NCBI GenBank assembly: GCA_021521415.1
Contig: JAIQDT010000059.1
Span: 4,094,001-4,158,000 of the forward strand
Reading direction: 5' to 3'
DNA from: Bidens hawaiensis
Taxonomy: Eukaryota > Streptophyta > Magnoliopsida > Asterales > Asteraceae
Length of the DNA stretch: 64,000 bases
Under the pieces are notes generated by a model. The model searched no databases. It was not told the origin of the DNA and saw only the letters and a program-made list of their open reading frames with translations. Below are positions 18,692 through 31,190 of this stretch, in pieces. Each line of letters opens with the position of its first letter. The stretch's first letter is position 1. The position numbers and the translations under genes are program-made.

Positions 18692-21600
18692 TGTAACGAT
18701 TCCGGAAAATCCAGGTATACCCTAGCCGGTATATACTATTTACGTGTCATTTAATATTGATTATATGAGTTATAGTACGTTTATACGAGTATATATGATT
18801 CATAGTACGAATCATACTCGATTATATAGTGAATCGTATTGGAATTACAATTAACCAATGAACGATTATTGAAACCCGAACGAATCGGGAATTACATTAT
18901 AGACGAAGTATATAATGTTTAGTGATGTTTACGAAGTATTAATGCTTCGGGATAAGTGAATTATAGCACAGAGAAAGGATTTCGATTTATTAGTACGTCG
19001 ATACGATAAACGAAATCTTTAACATCAAACCAAGCAAGAGACGATCGATCAAACCGAAAAAGATGCACAAAGACCGACAATACGATGTTTTAAGTCATTT
19101 AACGTCATGATTTAAGTTTTTAAAGTTTTTAAATCAGTTTTATGTAAATTTTATTTTTAACCCGAAAAACAACCATTTTAGGCTCGTTTTAAGCCGAATT
19201 ACGAGTTTAAACGAGAAACGAACTGAACCAGACTATCCACAACATTATCCGGATTGTGTAATCCAAATGTGTGGCCATGGTTTGAGATGTGCCCCCCCCC
19301 CACACCACCACTTAGGCCGGCCCTTACACACACACTTTACACATTTCATTTTTTTTTCTAACATCAAACACTCAAAACTCTCTCAAAGTTTCATACATTC
19401 ATCCAATCTTCTTGAGTTCTAACCAAAAATTTGAAGGTATAAACATGTTTTAATGCTTGAATCTTGTTTCTAATTCTATAATCTTGAGAAAAGGAAGTTT
19501 CAAATGAAAAATGGGTGAAAACCCGAGTTGAAACCGATTCTCGCATGATCAAGTGATGTATACAAGTTATACAAAGGATCTTGATCCAAGTGATGAGTTA
19601 AAAGAGTTTAGAACGAAATTTTACGGTTGAAATCTTGTAAAATGAGTTTCCATGTGAAAGACGGGTGAAAACCCGAGATGAAACCGACTCTTGCATGATC
19701 AAGAGATGTATACAAGTTATACAAGGGATCTTGGTCCAAGAAATGAGTAAAAAGAGTCGAGAACGGATTTTTACGGTTAAAACCTTTGTTTTTATATCAA
19801 AACCGACACTATGAAAGAAATGGTTTGATTGTTGGTGTAACTTGCTTGGTATAGTGTTATTGTGCTTGTAAGTGTTGTATCTAGTGGCTAGCAAAGGCTA
19901 GAAACCAAGATCTTTGCGATCTAACGCTAGAAAACACAAGATAGTTCGGTTTTCGTGTGATTTAGTGATTTTGGACAGATTGTAATGTGCTTAGAGTTGG
20001 GTCACGAAATTTCACAGAGATGATCTACACATGAAAATATGAGATCTGTGAATTTTTGGTAATTTTTGGATAAAAGATGAATATTTGGTGAATTTAATGC
20101 TCGGTTTTGGCCAAAAATGGTGAAAAATAGCTAAACTTGATGAAAAATTCTGAAACATTTAGGATAAGCTTTTTATAACATATAAAAGTCACACACAAAA
20201 TTTGATCTCAGTTGGAGAAGTCTAAGGGGGCTTTTCGGTAAAACGAGTTCTAGAGCTTTCTAGCTCGGTTTTTGTGAAAATGGCTTGAAAAATGAGCTTT
20301 GGGTTCTGGAAAAATTCCAGGGAGTTATGAGGATGGCAGGGATCATCCCAGAAAAATTTGGGATTTTTCTAAAGTCTTTTGGTATTTTTGACATATTTAG
20401 TGTTTTAATAAGGTTTAAAAATAGATAAACAAATGTAAATATAAGAAAATAAATCTGGAAAATTTATATAAAATTTCTTACTGTCAAAATAAGTTTTGTA
20501 CAAAATTTCAAGACCCGAGACTAAACGGGTAATCATTTGTGCTAAAAAGAACATAAAAACAAATTTTTAGAGCTTAAAACGTGTAAACCGGCAAAACTCG
20601 CATAAGCGAGCTGACTGGTATATAAAAACCCTAAAAATGGACCATTTCCATAAAACTAAGTAAATTAAGTAAAAATAAATCATCCGAAAATAATTCGGAT
20701 GATTTGGGTGATTTTACCCGATTTTACTGTTTCCGGCACCTAAATGACGTAAACGGGCCCCGCGGCCAAACGGGGTGTCCAAACCGAGCTCTAATTTCAT
20801 CACTTTAACTAAATTAAAAGTCAAACACCATTTTTGGGTCGGGTGTGACCAAACTCATTTTTGAAACTAAAAACGGATAACCGTGCTAGGCACGCAAATC
20901 AAGGAAATCATAAAAATGATAATTTTGACCGTCAGACTCTAAGCAATGTCACAATCTGAGTCCTTAGAAGTGTCACGGGGTTAACATTGTCCCCGAATCG
21001 AGTACAGTACTGGGCTAACAATGTCCCCAGATGTACCGATTGATACGTATTTAATTTATGGGAATTATATAGTAACGACTAGATATTATATTACAGATCC
21101 AGGCTTATAGCAGTTCATTGTATCACGTCCCGACTCACAGAAAGGTGAGTTTTCACGAGCCCCATTTTTTACTGAACTGTTTCTAAATATTTTCCCGGGG
21201 CGGAAAACATGTCTTTATTAAAGTATTTAAGTACATACCGATCGTATGGAAACACTTGTATATTTATATATATATGTTTGATGCACAGAATATATAAATT
21301 TTTTATCGTGTGTAATTGTTCTGGGGTAACATAGTTCCCAGAGGTTATTATTGTTCTGGGGTAACATAGTTCCCAGAGGTTATTATTGTTCTGGGGTAAC
21401 GTAGTTCCCAAAGGTTATTATTGTTCTGGGGTAACCTAGTTCCCAGAGGTTATTATTGTTCTGGGGTAACGTAGTTCCCAGAGGTTATTATTGTCCTGGG
21501 GTAACGTAGTTCCCAGAAGATTAATGGAAATGCTCTGGGGTAACATAGTTCCCAGCATAATTTCATTGCTAATAAATGGTTATTAAAATGATCTGTCAGT

Positions 21601-21929
21601 GTTTATTTAAATTAGTGAAACTCACCAACTATTCGTAGTTGACCCGTTTTCTTACATGTTTTCTAGGTATGCCCAAGTTGGAATGATCGAAATGTGCTTA
21701 ATTATCTGTGCTACCTGTTGGAAGCTTGCTGCTCTATATTTTGTAATGAATATAAATTAATGTCTTATCGGTAAAATATGTGTGTAACACCTAGACAGTA
21801 ACGAAACTCGCAACAATGTAATATGTTATAAGTTAATGTAGTGGTATTTTCTTTATAAGCAATGCTGTTGATATCAGATGTGTCTGTTGCATCCCGTGTA
21901 CGTTTCCGCTGCGGTTACGGGGTGTTACA
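18692..21929 (+). repeat. 5' LTR of the chromovirus (3,238 bp)
   Basis: Direct repeat of 28012-31185. No genes. It contains two near-identical about 120-bp blocks (GGGTGAAAACCCGAG...) at roughly 19515 and 19657 and a 35-bp tandem array at 21315-21524. A 98-codon minus-strand frame (19598-19894) occurs identically in both LTRs and is not taken as a gene. Confidence 0.95.
21315..21560 (+). repeat. 35-bp tandem repeats, six units plus a partial one, in the 5' LTR
   Basis: The unit is ATTGTTCTGGGGTAACATAG followed by TTCCCAGAGGTTATT. Each unit can fold: CTGGG-gtAAC-ata-GTT-CCCAG. The seventh copy is degenerate (ATGCTCTGGGGTAACATAG). Confidence 0.95.
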
Positions 21930-21934
21930 GAACT

Positions 21935-21948
21935 TGGTATCAGAGCCA
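21935..21948 (+). other. Primer binding site, initiator tRNA-Met type
   Basis: TGGTATCAGAGCCA, five bases after the 5' LTR end, matches the 3' end of plant initiator tRNA-Met as used by most Ty3/gypsy chromoviruses. Confidence 0.9.
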
Positions 21949-22294
21949 TTGGTTATAAAGAATTAGGATGTCTGAAAGAGATACCTAAAATATAACCAGT
22001 AGCTCAAGTATTATAGGATCTGAATATCAACTATTAATTTATTGTGACGGGATCTGGATGAACTTGGATGGACAAGTGAGTTATTATGGTCCGGAACATA
22101 ATAACAGACTTGTCTGCACGGGAGAATTCAGGGGAAGTCACGAGGAACTTTAAATAGGTAAAATTGGCAACATATGTGTAAATATATGATAATATTATTA
22201 TGTGGTAAAGTTGTATAAATAAGTATGTATTAATTTGATTATGAATTACACTATGGAAAGAACTATATGCTTGTTAACTTGTGTGCAGGTAAAA

Positions 22295-22891
22295 ATGTCA
22301 AGCCCGCATAGCTTATCAGTAGAGGAGGACCCGGAGGAGGTTAGCCCCGGAAACTCCGGGAGCCTACACGTGTCATCCGACTCCGAGCCTAGCGAGGCGA
22401 GTCACAGGAGCTCGAGCCAGTCCTCCCCGGCCCGGATCGTCAGATCCCCTACTCCACTCGCACCGCAGGCCACCTCTGTCCCTCCGGGATTTGGTCCCCG
22501 CCTTACGGCGCGGATCAGCATTCCGCGTGTCCCACCGACCTCTCCCCCACCCCGACCTGCTACTCGTCGGGGAGAGTCCTCATCTCAGCCCGAGCCGATG
22601 GCTCCACCTGTCTGGGGCCTTCCTAGACAGGAGCGGGATGCGGCGGCCTGGCTACGAGTGCTCACAGAGCAAGTAAACGAGCACTCAGCCGCCCTGACCG
22701 TGGGGGTACAGAGACGGGTGTACCTTGGTGACCGCATACTGGATTGCCAGTATGCAATCGACCGGTTGACAAGGGAGTGCTCGTACTCCCGATTGATGGT
22801 TCAGCGGTTAGAGGCGTGGCTCCGGGGGGTGATGGCAGTAGTGGTGGCGTTGGTGACAGTGATGATGTGGTGGGCATACCACCGTGTTTAG
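22295..22891 (+). CDS. Accessory ORF before gag, Pro/Ser-rich with C-terminal membrane anchor
   Basis: About 198 codons from ATG at 22295 (the frame is open from 22235). N-terminal half: acidic and Ser/Pro-rich (D-S-E-P-S-E-A-S-H-R-S-S-S-Q-S-S; P-P-T-S-P-P-P-R-P). Second half: helical and heptad-like (W-L-R-V-L-T-E-Q-V-N-E; L-D-C-Q-Y-A-I-D-R-L-T-R). It ends in a hydrophobic span, V-M-A-V-V-V-A-L-V-T-V-M-M-W-W-A, which looks like a tail anchor. It is markedly more GC-rich than the flanking LTR, supporting a real gene. I know no named family. It lies between the primer site and gag in its own frame, and a donor-like CAG|GTAAAA at 22289 is six bases before its ATG. Similar upstream ORFs may exist in related elements; I could not check. 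Confidence 0.55.
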   Translation: MSSPHSLSVEEDPEEVSPGNSGSLHVSSDSEPSEASHRSSSQSSPARIVRSPTPLAPQATSVPPGFGPRLTARISIPRVPPTSPPPRPATRRGESSSQPEPMAPPVWGLPRQERDAAAWLRVLTEQVNEHSAALTVGVQRRVYLGDRILDCQYAIDRLTRECSYSRLMVQRLEAWLRGVMAVVVALVTVMMWWAYHRV

Positions 22892-23268
22892 TAGTTATGT
22901 TTGGATGGGGATAGTCAGGGACCATTTTTTTTTTATACTCTGTGTAAGTAGTTAGTGGTGATACTAACATGGAGTGAATCTGGTTTAGTTATAATACAAC
23001 CACTGGCCCCTAGGGTGGGTCTCTTTTGGGGCATATCATTATAGATACTTTTGGGTATCATTCAAGCACTGACCCCTTTACGGGTTATGTCGAGATGATG
23101 CCGACATAGGGCCCTTATATTAAAACTTAGTTATGTAATGTTGACTAGAAAGTATGTAAACTGATGTTTGTGTAATATGTATCAATGTTTACTAATGAAT
23201 GAAATATGTATTGTGTTTTATGATTTGAGATGGTATTGATTATATGTATTTTCTTGATGTTGTGTAGA
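22892..23268 (+). other. Non-coding spacer between accessory ORF and gag
   Basis: AT-rich. Includes two related GGGTGGGTCTC/GACCCCTTTACGGGT pieces near 23010-23090. It ends in a T-rich run and GTTGTGTAG directly before the gag ATG, a plausible splice acceptor. Confidence 0.5.
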
Positions 23269-24114
23269 ATGGCACCGAAACGATCAACGAAAATATCGGA
23301 AGTAGATGTGAGCCGTTTGATTGCTCAACAGTTGGAGGCGGCGATACCGGATATAGTATCGCGCATCGCCGCCAGTATTAATAACTCGACCAATCCAACC
23401 CCTCCGAGCAATCAAACGCCCATAAATAATGACGGGGAACAAAATGCTAATCCTCCAAGGAATGATAACTCGATTCCGAGTAATGACGCACCGCCTAGGG
23501 TGGTCGTTACTGACAGTAATGGCCCTATACCTACGGTAGAGACGAACCGTACTGAACCGATTCGTGCATCCAGGGGATGTTCGATCAAGGACTTTATGTT
23601 GTGCAAGCCATTAGAGTTTAGCGGGTCTGAAGGACCGAATGGGTTAGTTAAATGGATAGAGAAAATAGAATCAGTGGTGAATATCAGCAACTGTCCCGAG
23701 GATTGTATCGTTAAGTACGCCACCTGTACATTCACAGACCATGCCTTGACATGGTGGAACACCATAGTACAGACTCGAGGTCAGGCGGCGACAAACCACA
23801 TGACCTGGACGGAGCTTAAGGCTCTTGTGTTGGAACATTTCTGCCCAAAGAATGAATTGCAGAAACTGGAAAATGAGTTGTGGAATCTGGAGATGAAGGG
23901 GGCGGACCACTTGGGTTATACCAACCGGTTTAATGAACTGTCACGATTAGTACCGTGGTTGGTCACCCCAGAGACGAAGAGGGTGGAACGTTATATTTGG
24001 GGACTTACTCCAGTAGTGAGGAGTATAGTCAACGCGGGGGGACACCAGACGTATGAAAGTGCAGTGCACAGGCTGGCATTGTCACGTATGATTTCTTACG
24101 GAGCGGATCACTAA
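23269..24114 (+). CDS. gag: Gag of the chromovirus
   Basis: 281 codons from M-A-P-K-R (23269) to TAA at 24112-24114. A variable Asn/Pro-rich N-terminus is followed by the retrotransposon gag domain ([30 protein letters not shown]), which builds the capsid shell. The ATG at 23269 is preferred over in-frame upstream codons at 23230 because it follows a splice-acceptor-like TAG and starts the usual M-A-P-K-R opening. The zinc knuckles are not in this frame: they lie at the start of the pol frame, so gag and pol are split by a stop/frameshift at about 24100-24116. Confidence 0.85.
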   Translation: MAPKRSTKISEVDVSRLIAQQLEAAIPDIVSRIAASINNSTNPTPPSNQTPINNDGEQNANPPRNDNSIPSNDAPPRVVVTDSNGPIPTVETNRTEPIRASRGCSIKDFMLCKPLEFSGSEGPNGLVKWIEKIESVVNISNCPEDCIVKYATCTFTDHALTWWNTIVQTRGQAATNHMTWTELKALVLEHFCPKNELQKLENELWNLEMKGADHLGYTNRFNELSRLVPWLVTPETKRVERYIWGLTPVVRSIVNAGGHQTYESAVHRLALSRMISYGADH

Positions 24115-24218
24115 AGGTAACAGGAGAATCCGCTGGGGGAAAACGGGGTACACATGACCATAGGATCCAGGAAAAGCAGCAAAGCAAACGAGCTAGGCCC
24201 GCTGCCCAGAGCTATGCC

Positions 24219-27200
24219 ATGACTAGTTCGGGCGGAAGGCAAGAACCGCAGAAAGGAACGTTTCCTAAGTGCGGGAAATGTGGTTACCACCATGGTGGCG
24301 TGTGCAAAGAGGTGGTGTGCCACCGGTGTGGCAGGATTGGACACTACGCACCAAATTGTAAGACAAATCTGAACAACCTGAACCGGCAACCGCAACCTAT
24401 TCGTGCGCAACCATTTAGAACTCAACCAGCCCGACAGCAGAACCCGCAAGGAAATCAGATGGTGACCACTAGCCGTGCTTGCTACGAATGCGGCAGCACG
24501 GATCACTTCAAAAGGAACTGCCCGAAACTGAACCAGGGAGGAAACGGGAGACAACTCACGGGTCAGGCATCGTCGTCCAATCCGGCGCGAGGCCGAGCAT
24601 TCGTGATGGGGGCGAACGAGGCACGCCAGGACCCCAGCGTAGTGACAGGTACCTTCCTCGTCTCTGATCATTACGCTTCTGTATTATTTGATACAGGCGC
24701 CGATAGAAGTTTTGTCTCCGTTAGATTCCTTTCGATAGCAAACCTTCCTATTGGTGAAACCATAGAACCTTACACCGTAGAAGTCGCTAACGGTAAAACC
24801 ATGATAGTTAATCGGATAGTTCGGAATTGCCCTTTTATTCTGAACGAACAATCCTTTCTGATTGACTTGTTACCGGTAGAATTGGGTAGTTTTGACGTGA
24901 TAGTGGGAATGGATTGGTTGGCACGTAACAGGGTAGAAATAAACTGTGAAAAGAAAACCGTCAAGATCCGGGTGTCGGATGACGAGGAGGTATTAGTGCA
25001 TGGAGAAAAATCCGGCACCATGATACCATTTATATCCCACCTCAAGGTGTTGAAATATATACGTCAGGGATGTGTGGCGTATCTAGCGAGCCTGACGGCC
25101 GCTAATTCTGAGGAAAAACGGGTGAACGATATTCCCGTGGCACGCGAATTTCCACAAGTTTTTCCAGAGGAACTTCCTGGATTACCGCCAACCCGACAGG
25201 TCGAATTCAGGATCGATCTGTTACCTCAGGCTGGCCCTGTTGCAAAGGCGCCCTACCGACTTGCACCATCCGAGATGCAAGAATTATCCAACCAGTTGCA
25301 GGAATTGTTGGATAAAGGATTTATACGTCCCAGTTATTCCCCGTGGGGTGCACCTGTTTTATTCGTGAAAAAGAAGGACGGGAGCCTTAGAATGTGCATT
25401 GATTACAGGAAATTGAACAAGTTGACAATCAAAAATAGGTATCCTCTCCCCCGAATCGATGATATGTTCGACCAACTACAAGGTGCGAGCTACTTTTCAA
25501 AAATAGATCTTAGATCGGGATACCATCAGGTTAGAATTCAGGAGGAGGATATCCCAAAAACTGCATTCCGGACTCGCTACGGCCATTACGAGTTCTTAGT
25601 TATGCCTTTTGGGATAACAAATGCGCCAGCAGTATTCATGGATCTCATGAATCGAGTCTGTAAACCCTATCTTGACAAATTCGTCATTGTATTTATTGAC
25701 GATATTTTGATATACTCGAAGAGTGAAGAAGAGCACGAGCAACACTTAAAGTTAGTTCTAGAGCTCCTGGATCAGGAGAAGTTATATGCAAAATTCTCCA
25801 AGTGTAACTTCTGGTTACAAGAGGTGCAATTCCTCGGTCACGTTATAAACCACCAAGGAATACACGTTGATCTGAGTAAGGTTGAAGCAATTAAGAATTG
25901 GCAAGCGCCTAAATCTCCAAAGGAAATCCGCCAATTCTTAGGCTTAGCTGGATACTATCGTCGATTTATAGAGAACTTTTCCAGCATCGCCCAACCTTTA
26001 ACCCTCCTGACTCAAAAGGATCGGAAGTATGAATGGGGTGAAGAGCAGGAAACGGCGTTTCAAACGCTAAAACAAAGATTGTGCCAAGCGCCAATCTTAA
26101 GTCTCCCCGACGGAGACGATGGTTTTGTCGTGTATTGTGACGCATCTCGGAGAGGGTTAGGATGCTTATTGATGCAAAATAGTAAGGTTATAGCCTATGC
26201 TTCTCGACAATTAAAAGTTCACGAGAAAAATTACACTACTCATGACCTGGAACTGGGAGCGGTCATCTTCGCACTTAAAATCTGGAGACACTATCTCTAC
26301 GGTACAAAGTGCACCATCTTCATCGATCATAAAAGTTTGCAACACATATTCGATCAGAAAGAACTGAATATGAGACAACGAAGATGGGTCGAATTATTAA
26401 GCGACTATGACCGTGACATCCGTTATCACCCCGGCAAGGCTAACGTCGTAGCCGATGCCTTGAGTAGGAAGGATCCGGTTAAGCCATTGCGAGTGCGAGC
26501 GCTGGGGATGATAGTTCAGTCGAGCCTTTCGGATTTGATTCGAGTCGCTCAACGCGAGGCGTTGAAAGAGGAACAATTGGAAAAAGAGGGACTTTACGGT
26601 AACGAAAAGAATTTCGAACAGCGTGTGGACGAAATTCTCTATTTCAAAAATCGGATTTGGATTCCGACCCTTCACGACCTTCGTAATTTGATCATGGACG
26701 AAGCACATAAATCAAAATATTCCATACATCCGGGATCAGATAAAATGTACAAGGATGTGAAAGAATTTTACTGGTGGCCAGGTATGAAAAAGGATGTAGC
26801 CACATACGTCGGCAAGTGTACGACGTGTGCGAGAGTTAAGGAGGAGCACCAGAAACCCTCGGGAATGTTACAACAACCGGAAATTCCCGAATGGAAATGG
26901 GAGCAAATCACGATGGATTTCGTGACACACCTCCCTAAGACACCCCGGGGACATGATGCAATTTGGGTAGTCGTGGATCGATTAACCAAATCGGCACATT
27001 TTATCCCGATTAGAAATAATTATAACACTGAGAGACTTGCGCAGATTTATATAAGTGAAATAGTGTCTCGTCATGGCATCCCCATCTCGATCATCTCCGA
27101 TAGGGATAGCCATTTCACCTCCAAATTTTGGCAAGCTGTCCAAGAAGCATTGGGGACACGTATTGACCTAAGCACAGCTTACCACCCTCAGACCGATGGT

Positions 27201-27974
27201 CAGTCTGAGAGGACCATTCAAACTTTGGAGGATTTGCTTCGTGCCTGCGTACTGGACTTTAAGGGAAACTGGGATCAACATCTCCCACTCGTTGAATTTT
27301 CCTATAATAACAGTTACCATAGCAGTATAAAGGCAGCACCTTATGAAGCATTGTATGGACGGAAGTGCCGATCACCACTTTGCTGGTCAGAAGTGGGTGA
27401 CTCGCAGGTCATTAGATCGGATCTGGTCCAGGAGACGACCAGCAAGATTCTTGAAATTAAGAACAACCTGAAAGCCGCGCGGGATCGGCAGAAGAGTTAT
27501 GCCGATACCCGTCGAAAACCGTTGTCATTTGAGAAGGGGGAAAAGGTATATTTGAGAGTATCACCCTGGAAAGGAGTGGTCATATTTGGAAAGGCGGGGA
27601 AGTTGGCCCCTAGATATATTGGACCATTCATTATTACTGCAAAAATTGGTCCTGTAGCATACCGATTAGAACTGCCTGATGAACTGAGTGCAGTTCACAA
27701 CGTGTTTCACGTGTCGAACCTGAAACGGTGTCTGTCGGATGAGACATCGGTATTACCCTTAGAGGGTGTTCAAATAAATGATAAGCTCAACTTCGTAGAG
27801 GAGCCCATTGAAATAGTGGACGGTAAGATCAAGCAACTTAGACACAATAAGATCTCGTTGGTCAAAGTTAGATGGAATTCGCAACGAGGCCCAGAATTTA
27901 CTTGGGAACGAAAGGACGAATTTCGGAAGAAATACCCCCACCTATTTCCTCAAAAGGAAGTAGTTGACGTGTAA
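24219..27974 (+). CDS. pol: Pol polyprotein: zinc knuckles, protease, RT, RNase H, integrase, chromodomain-like tail
   Basis: 1251 codons, uninterrupted. Order: two CCHC knuckles ([14 protein letters not shown] and [14 protein letters not shown]); protease D-T-G-A at 158-161; RT with FIDD at 492-495; RNase H; integrase H2C2 zinc finger (H-P-G-S-D-K-M, C-T-T-C) and D-D-E core (T-M-D-F-V, I-S-D-R-D-S, G-Q-S-E-R); G-P-F/Y module (I-G-P-F); and a C-terminal chromodomain-like block (V-K-V-R-W-N, F-T-W-E), which in this clade is thought to steer integration toward heterochromatin. All catalytic residues are present, so the enzymes may be functional. The reading frame is open back to about 24116, so the annotated ATG at 24219 is probably not a true start: the protein likely continues from gag after a frameshift. 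Confidence 0.95.
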   Translation: MTSSGGRQEPQKGTFPKCGKCGYHHGGVCKEVVCHRCGRIGHYAPNCKTNLNNLNRQPQPIRAQPFRTQPARQQNPQGNQMVTTSRACYECGSTDHFKRNCPKLNQGGNGRQLTGQASSSNPARGRAFVMGANEARQDPSVVTGTFLVSDHYASVLFDTGADRSFVSVRFLSIANLPIGETIEPYTVEVANGKTMIVNRIVRNCPFILNEQSFLIDLLPVELGSFDVIVGMDWLARNRVEINCEKKTVKIRVSDDEEVLVHGEKSGTMIPFISHLKVLKYIRQGCVAYLASLTAANSEEKRVNDIPVAREFPQVFPEELPGLPPTRQVEFRIDLLPQAGPVAKAPYRLAPSEMQELSNQLQELLDKGFIRPSYSPWGAPVLFVKKKDGSLRMCIDYRKLNKLTIKNRYPLPRIDDMFDQLQGASYFSKIDLRSGYHQVRIQEEDIPKTAFRTRYGHYEFLVMPFGITNAPAVFMDLMNRVCKPYLDKFVIVFIDDILIYSKSEEEHEQHLKLVLELLDQEKLYAKFSKCNFWLQEVQFLGHVINHQGIHVDLSKVEAIKNWQAPKSPKEIRQFLGLAGYYRRFIENFSSIAQPLTLLTQKDRKYEWGEEQETAFQTLKQRLCQAPILSLPDGDDGFVVYCDASRRGLGCLLMQNSKVIAYASRQLKVHEKNYTTHDLELGAVIFALKIWRHYLYGTKCTIFIDHKSLQHIFDQKELNMRQRRWVELLSDYDRDIRYHPGKANVVADALSRKDPVKPLRVRALGMIVQSSLSDLIRVAQREALKEEQLEKEGLYGNEKNFEQRVDEILYFKNRIWIPTLHDLRNLIMDEAHKSKYSIHPGSDKMYKDVKEFYWWPGMKKDVATYVGKCTTCARVKEEHQKPSGMLQQPEIPEWKWEQITMDFVTHLPKTPRGHDAIWVVVDRLTKSAHFIPIRNNYNTERLAQIYISEIVSRHGIPISIISDRDSHFTSKFWQAVQEALGTRIDLSTAYHPQTDGQSERTIQTLEDLLRACVLDFKGNWDQHLPLVEFSYNNSYHSSIKAAPYEALYGRKCRSPLCWSEVGDSQVIRSDLVQETTSKILEIKNNLKAARDRQKSYADTRRKPLSFEKGEKVYLRVSPWKGVVIFGKAGKLAPRYIGPFIITAKIGPVAYRLELPDELSAVHNVFHVSNLKRCLSDETSVLPLEGVQINDKLNFVEEPIEIVDGKIKQLRHNKISLVKVRWNSQRGPEFTWERKDEFRKKYPHLFPQKEVVDV

Positions 27975-27995
27975 AATTTCGAGGACGAAATTTTT

Positions 27996-28011
27996 ATAAC
28001 GGGGGGGGGAA
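27996..28011 (+). other. Polypurine tract of the chromovirus
   Basis: AACGGGGGGGGGAA-type run immediately before TGTAACG of the 3' LTR. Confidence 0.85.
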
Positions 28012-31000
28012 TGTAACGATTCCGGCAAATCCAGGTATACCCTAGCCGGTATATACTATTTACGTGTCATTTAATATTGATTATATGAGTTATAGTACGT
28101 TTATACGAGTATATATGATTCATAGTACGAATCATACTCGATTATATAGTGAATCGTATTGGAATTACAATTAACCAATGAACGATTATTGAAACCCGAA
28201 CGAATCGGGAATTACATTATAGACGAAGTATATAATGTTTAGTGATGTTTACGAAGTATTAATGCTTCGGGATAAGTGAATTATAGCACAGAGAAAGGAT
28301 TTCGATTTATTAGTACGTCGATACGATAAACGAAACCTTTAACATCAAACCAAGCAAGAGACGATCGATCAAACCGAAAAAGATGCACAAAGACCGACAA
28401 TACGATGTTTTAAGTCATTTAACGTCATGATTTAAGTTTTTAAAGTTTTTAAATCAGTTTTATGTAAATTTTATTTTTAACCCGAAAAACAACCATTTTA
28501 GGCTCGTTTTAAGCCTAATTACGAGTTTAAACGAGAAACGAACTGAACCAGACTATCCACAACATTATCCGGATTGTGTAATCCAAATGTGTGGCCTTGG
28601 TTTGAGATGTGGGCCCCCCCCCCCCACACCACCACTTAGGCCGGCCCTTACACACACACTTTACACATTTCATTTTTTTTTTCTAACATCAAACACTCAA
28701 AACTCTCTCAAAGTTTCATACATTCATCCAATCTTCTTGAGTTCTAACCAAAAATTTGAAGGTATAAACATGTTTTAATGCTTGAATCTTGTTTCTAATT
28801 CTATAATCTTGAGAAAAGGAAGTTTCAAATGAAAAATGGGTGAAAACCCGAGTTGAAACCGATTCTCGCATGATCAAGTGATGTATACAAGTTATACAAA
28901 GGATCTTGATCCAAGTGATGAGTTAAAAGAGTTTAGAACGAAATTTTACGGTTGAAATCTTGTAAAATGAGTTTCCATGTGAAAGACGGGTGAAAACCCG
29001 AGATGAAACCGACTCTTGCATGATCAAGAGATGTATACAAGTTATACAAGGGATCTTGGTCCAAGAAATGAGTAAAAAGAGTCGAGAACGGATTTTTACG
29101 GTTAAAACCTTTGTTTTTATATCAAAACCGACACTATGAAAGAAATGGTTTGATTGTTGGTGTAACTTGCTTGGTATAGTGTTATTGTGCTTGTAAGTGT
29201 TGTATCTAGTGGCTAGCAAAGGCTAGAAACCAAGATCTTTGCGATCTAACGCTAGAAAACACAAGATAGTTCGGTTTTCGTGTGATTTAGTGATTTTGGA
29301 CAGATTGTAATGTGCTTAGAGTTGGGTCACAAAATTTCACAGAGATGATCTACACATGAAAATATGAGATCTGTGAATTTTTGGTAATTTTTGGATAAAA
29401 GATGAATATTTGGTGAATTTAATGCTCGGTTTTGGCCAAAAATGGTGAAAAATAGCTAAACTTGATGAAAAATTCTGAAAAATTTAGGATAAGCTTTTTA
29501 TAACATATAAAAGTCACACACAAAATTTTAGCTCAGTTGGAGAAGACTAAGGGGGCTTTTCGGTAAAACGAGTTCTAGAGCTTTCTAGCTCGGTTTTTGT
29601 GAAAATGGCTTGAAAAATGAGCTTTGGGTTCTGGAAAAATTCCAGGGAGTTATGAGGATGGCAGGGATTATCCCAGAAAAATTTGGGATTTTTCTAAAGT
29701 CTTTTGGTATTTTTGACATATTTAGTGTTTTAATAAGGTTTAAAAATAGATAAACAAATGTAAATATAAGAAAATAAATCTGGAAAATTTTTATTAAATT
29801 TCTTACTGTCAAAATAAGTTTTGTACAAAATTTCAAGACCCGAGACTAAACGGGTAATCATTTGTGCTAAAAAGAACATAAAAACAAATTTTTAAAGCTT
29901 AAAACGTGTAAACCGGCAAAACTCGCATAAGCGAGCTGACTGGTATATGAAAACCCTAAAAATGGACCATTTCCATAAAACTAAGTAAATTAAGTAAAAA
30001 TAAATCATCCGAAAATAATTCGGATGATTTGGGTGATTTTACCCGATTTTACTGTTTCCGGCACCTAAATGACGGAAACGGGCCCCGCGGCCTAACGGGG
30101 TGTCCAAACCGAGCTCTAATTTCATCACTTTAACTAAATTAACAGTCAAACACCATTTTTGGGTCGGGTGTGACCAAACTCATTTTTGAAACTAAAAACG
30201 GATAACCGTGCTAGGCACGCAAATCAAGGAAATCATAAAAATGATAATTTTGACCGTCAGACTCTAAGCAATGTCACAATCTGAGTCCTTAGAAGTGTCA
30301 CGGGGTTAACATTGTCCCCGAATCGAGTACAGTACTGGGCTAACAATGTCCCCAGATGTACCGATTGATACGTATTTAATTTATGGGAATTATATAGTAA
30401 CGACTAGATATTATATTACAGATCCAGGCTTATAGCAGTTCATTGTATCACGTCCCGACTCACAGAAAGGTGAGTTTTCATGAGCCCCTTTTTTACTGAA
30501 CTGTTTCTAAATATTTTCCCGGGGCGGAAAACATGTCTTTATTAAAGTATTTAAGTACATACCGATCGTATGGAAACACTTGTATATTTATATATATATA
30601 TGTTTGATGCACAGAATATATAAATTGTTTATCGTGTGTAATTGTTCTGGGGTAACATAGTTCCTAGAGGTTATTATTGTTCTGGGGTAACGTAGTTCCC
30701 AAAGGTTATTATTGTTCTGGGGTAACGTAGTCCCCAGAGGTTATTATTGTCCTGGGGTAACGTAGTTCCCAGAAGATTAATGGAAATGCTCTGGGGTAAC
30801 ATAGTTCCCAGCATAATTTCATTGCTAATAAATGGTTATTAAAATGATCTGTCAGTGTTTATTTAAATTAGTGAAACTCACCAACTATTCGTAGTTGACC
30901 CGTTTTCTTACATGTTTTCTAGGTATGCCCAAGTTGGAATGATCGAAATGTGCTTAATTATCTGTGCTACCTGTTGGAAGCTTGCTGCTCTATATTTTGT

Positions 31001-31185
31001 AATGAATATAAATTAATGTCTTATTGGTAAAATATGTGTGTAACACCTAGACAGTAACGAAACTCGCAACAATGTAATATGTTATAAGTTAATGTAGTGG
31101 TATTTTCTTTATAAGCAATGCTGTTGATATCAGATGTGTCTGTTGCATCCCGTGTACGTTTCCGCTGCGGTTACGGGATGTTACA
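28012..31185 (+). repeat. 3' LTR of the chromovirus (3,174 bp)
   Basis: Nearly identical to 18692-21929. Single-base differences are scattered (for example GGAAAATCC versus GGCAAATCC at the start). It carries only four full 35-bp units at 30641-30780 versus six in the 5' LTR, explaining most of the 64-bp length difference. Confidence 0.95.
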
Positions 31186-31190
31186 AAGAT

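Larger units (their letters stand above)
18692..31185 (+). mobile_element. Full-length Tekay/Del-like gypsy chromovirus, 12,494 bp
   Basis: Both LTRs (TGTAACGATTCC...GTTACA), a 5-bp target duplication AAGAT at 18687-18691 and 31186-31190, a tRNA-iMet-type primer site and a G-rich polypurine tract are all present. The coding order is accessory ORF, gag, then protease-RT-RNase H-integrase with a chromodomain-like tail. The LTRs differ by only scattered single bases plus repeat copy number, so insertion is recent. It is the youngest complete element here. The only coding defect seen is at the gag/pol junction. Confidence 0.95.

Noticed and set aside
19598..19894. 98-codon minus-strand frame, identical at 28923-29219
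   Set aside because: The identity is explained by the two LTRs being copies; composition is not protein-like.
21315..21560. CRISPR-like regular repeats
   Set aside because: Units are contiguous with no spacers, inside a plant LTR.
21935..21948. Initiator tRNA-Met gene fragment (and tRNA-Asp at 41511-41528)
   Set aside because: Only the 3' terminal complement is present at LTR borders, so these are primer binding sites; I recognised no complete tRNA or rRNA gene in the window.
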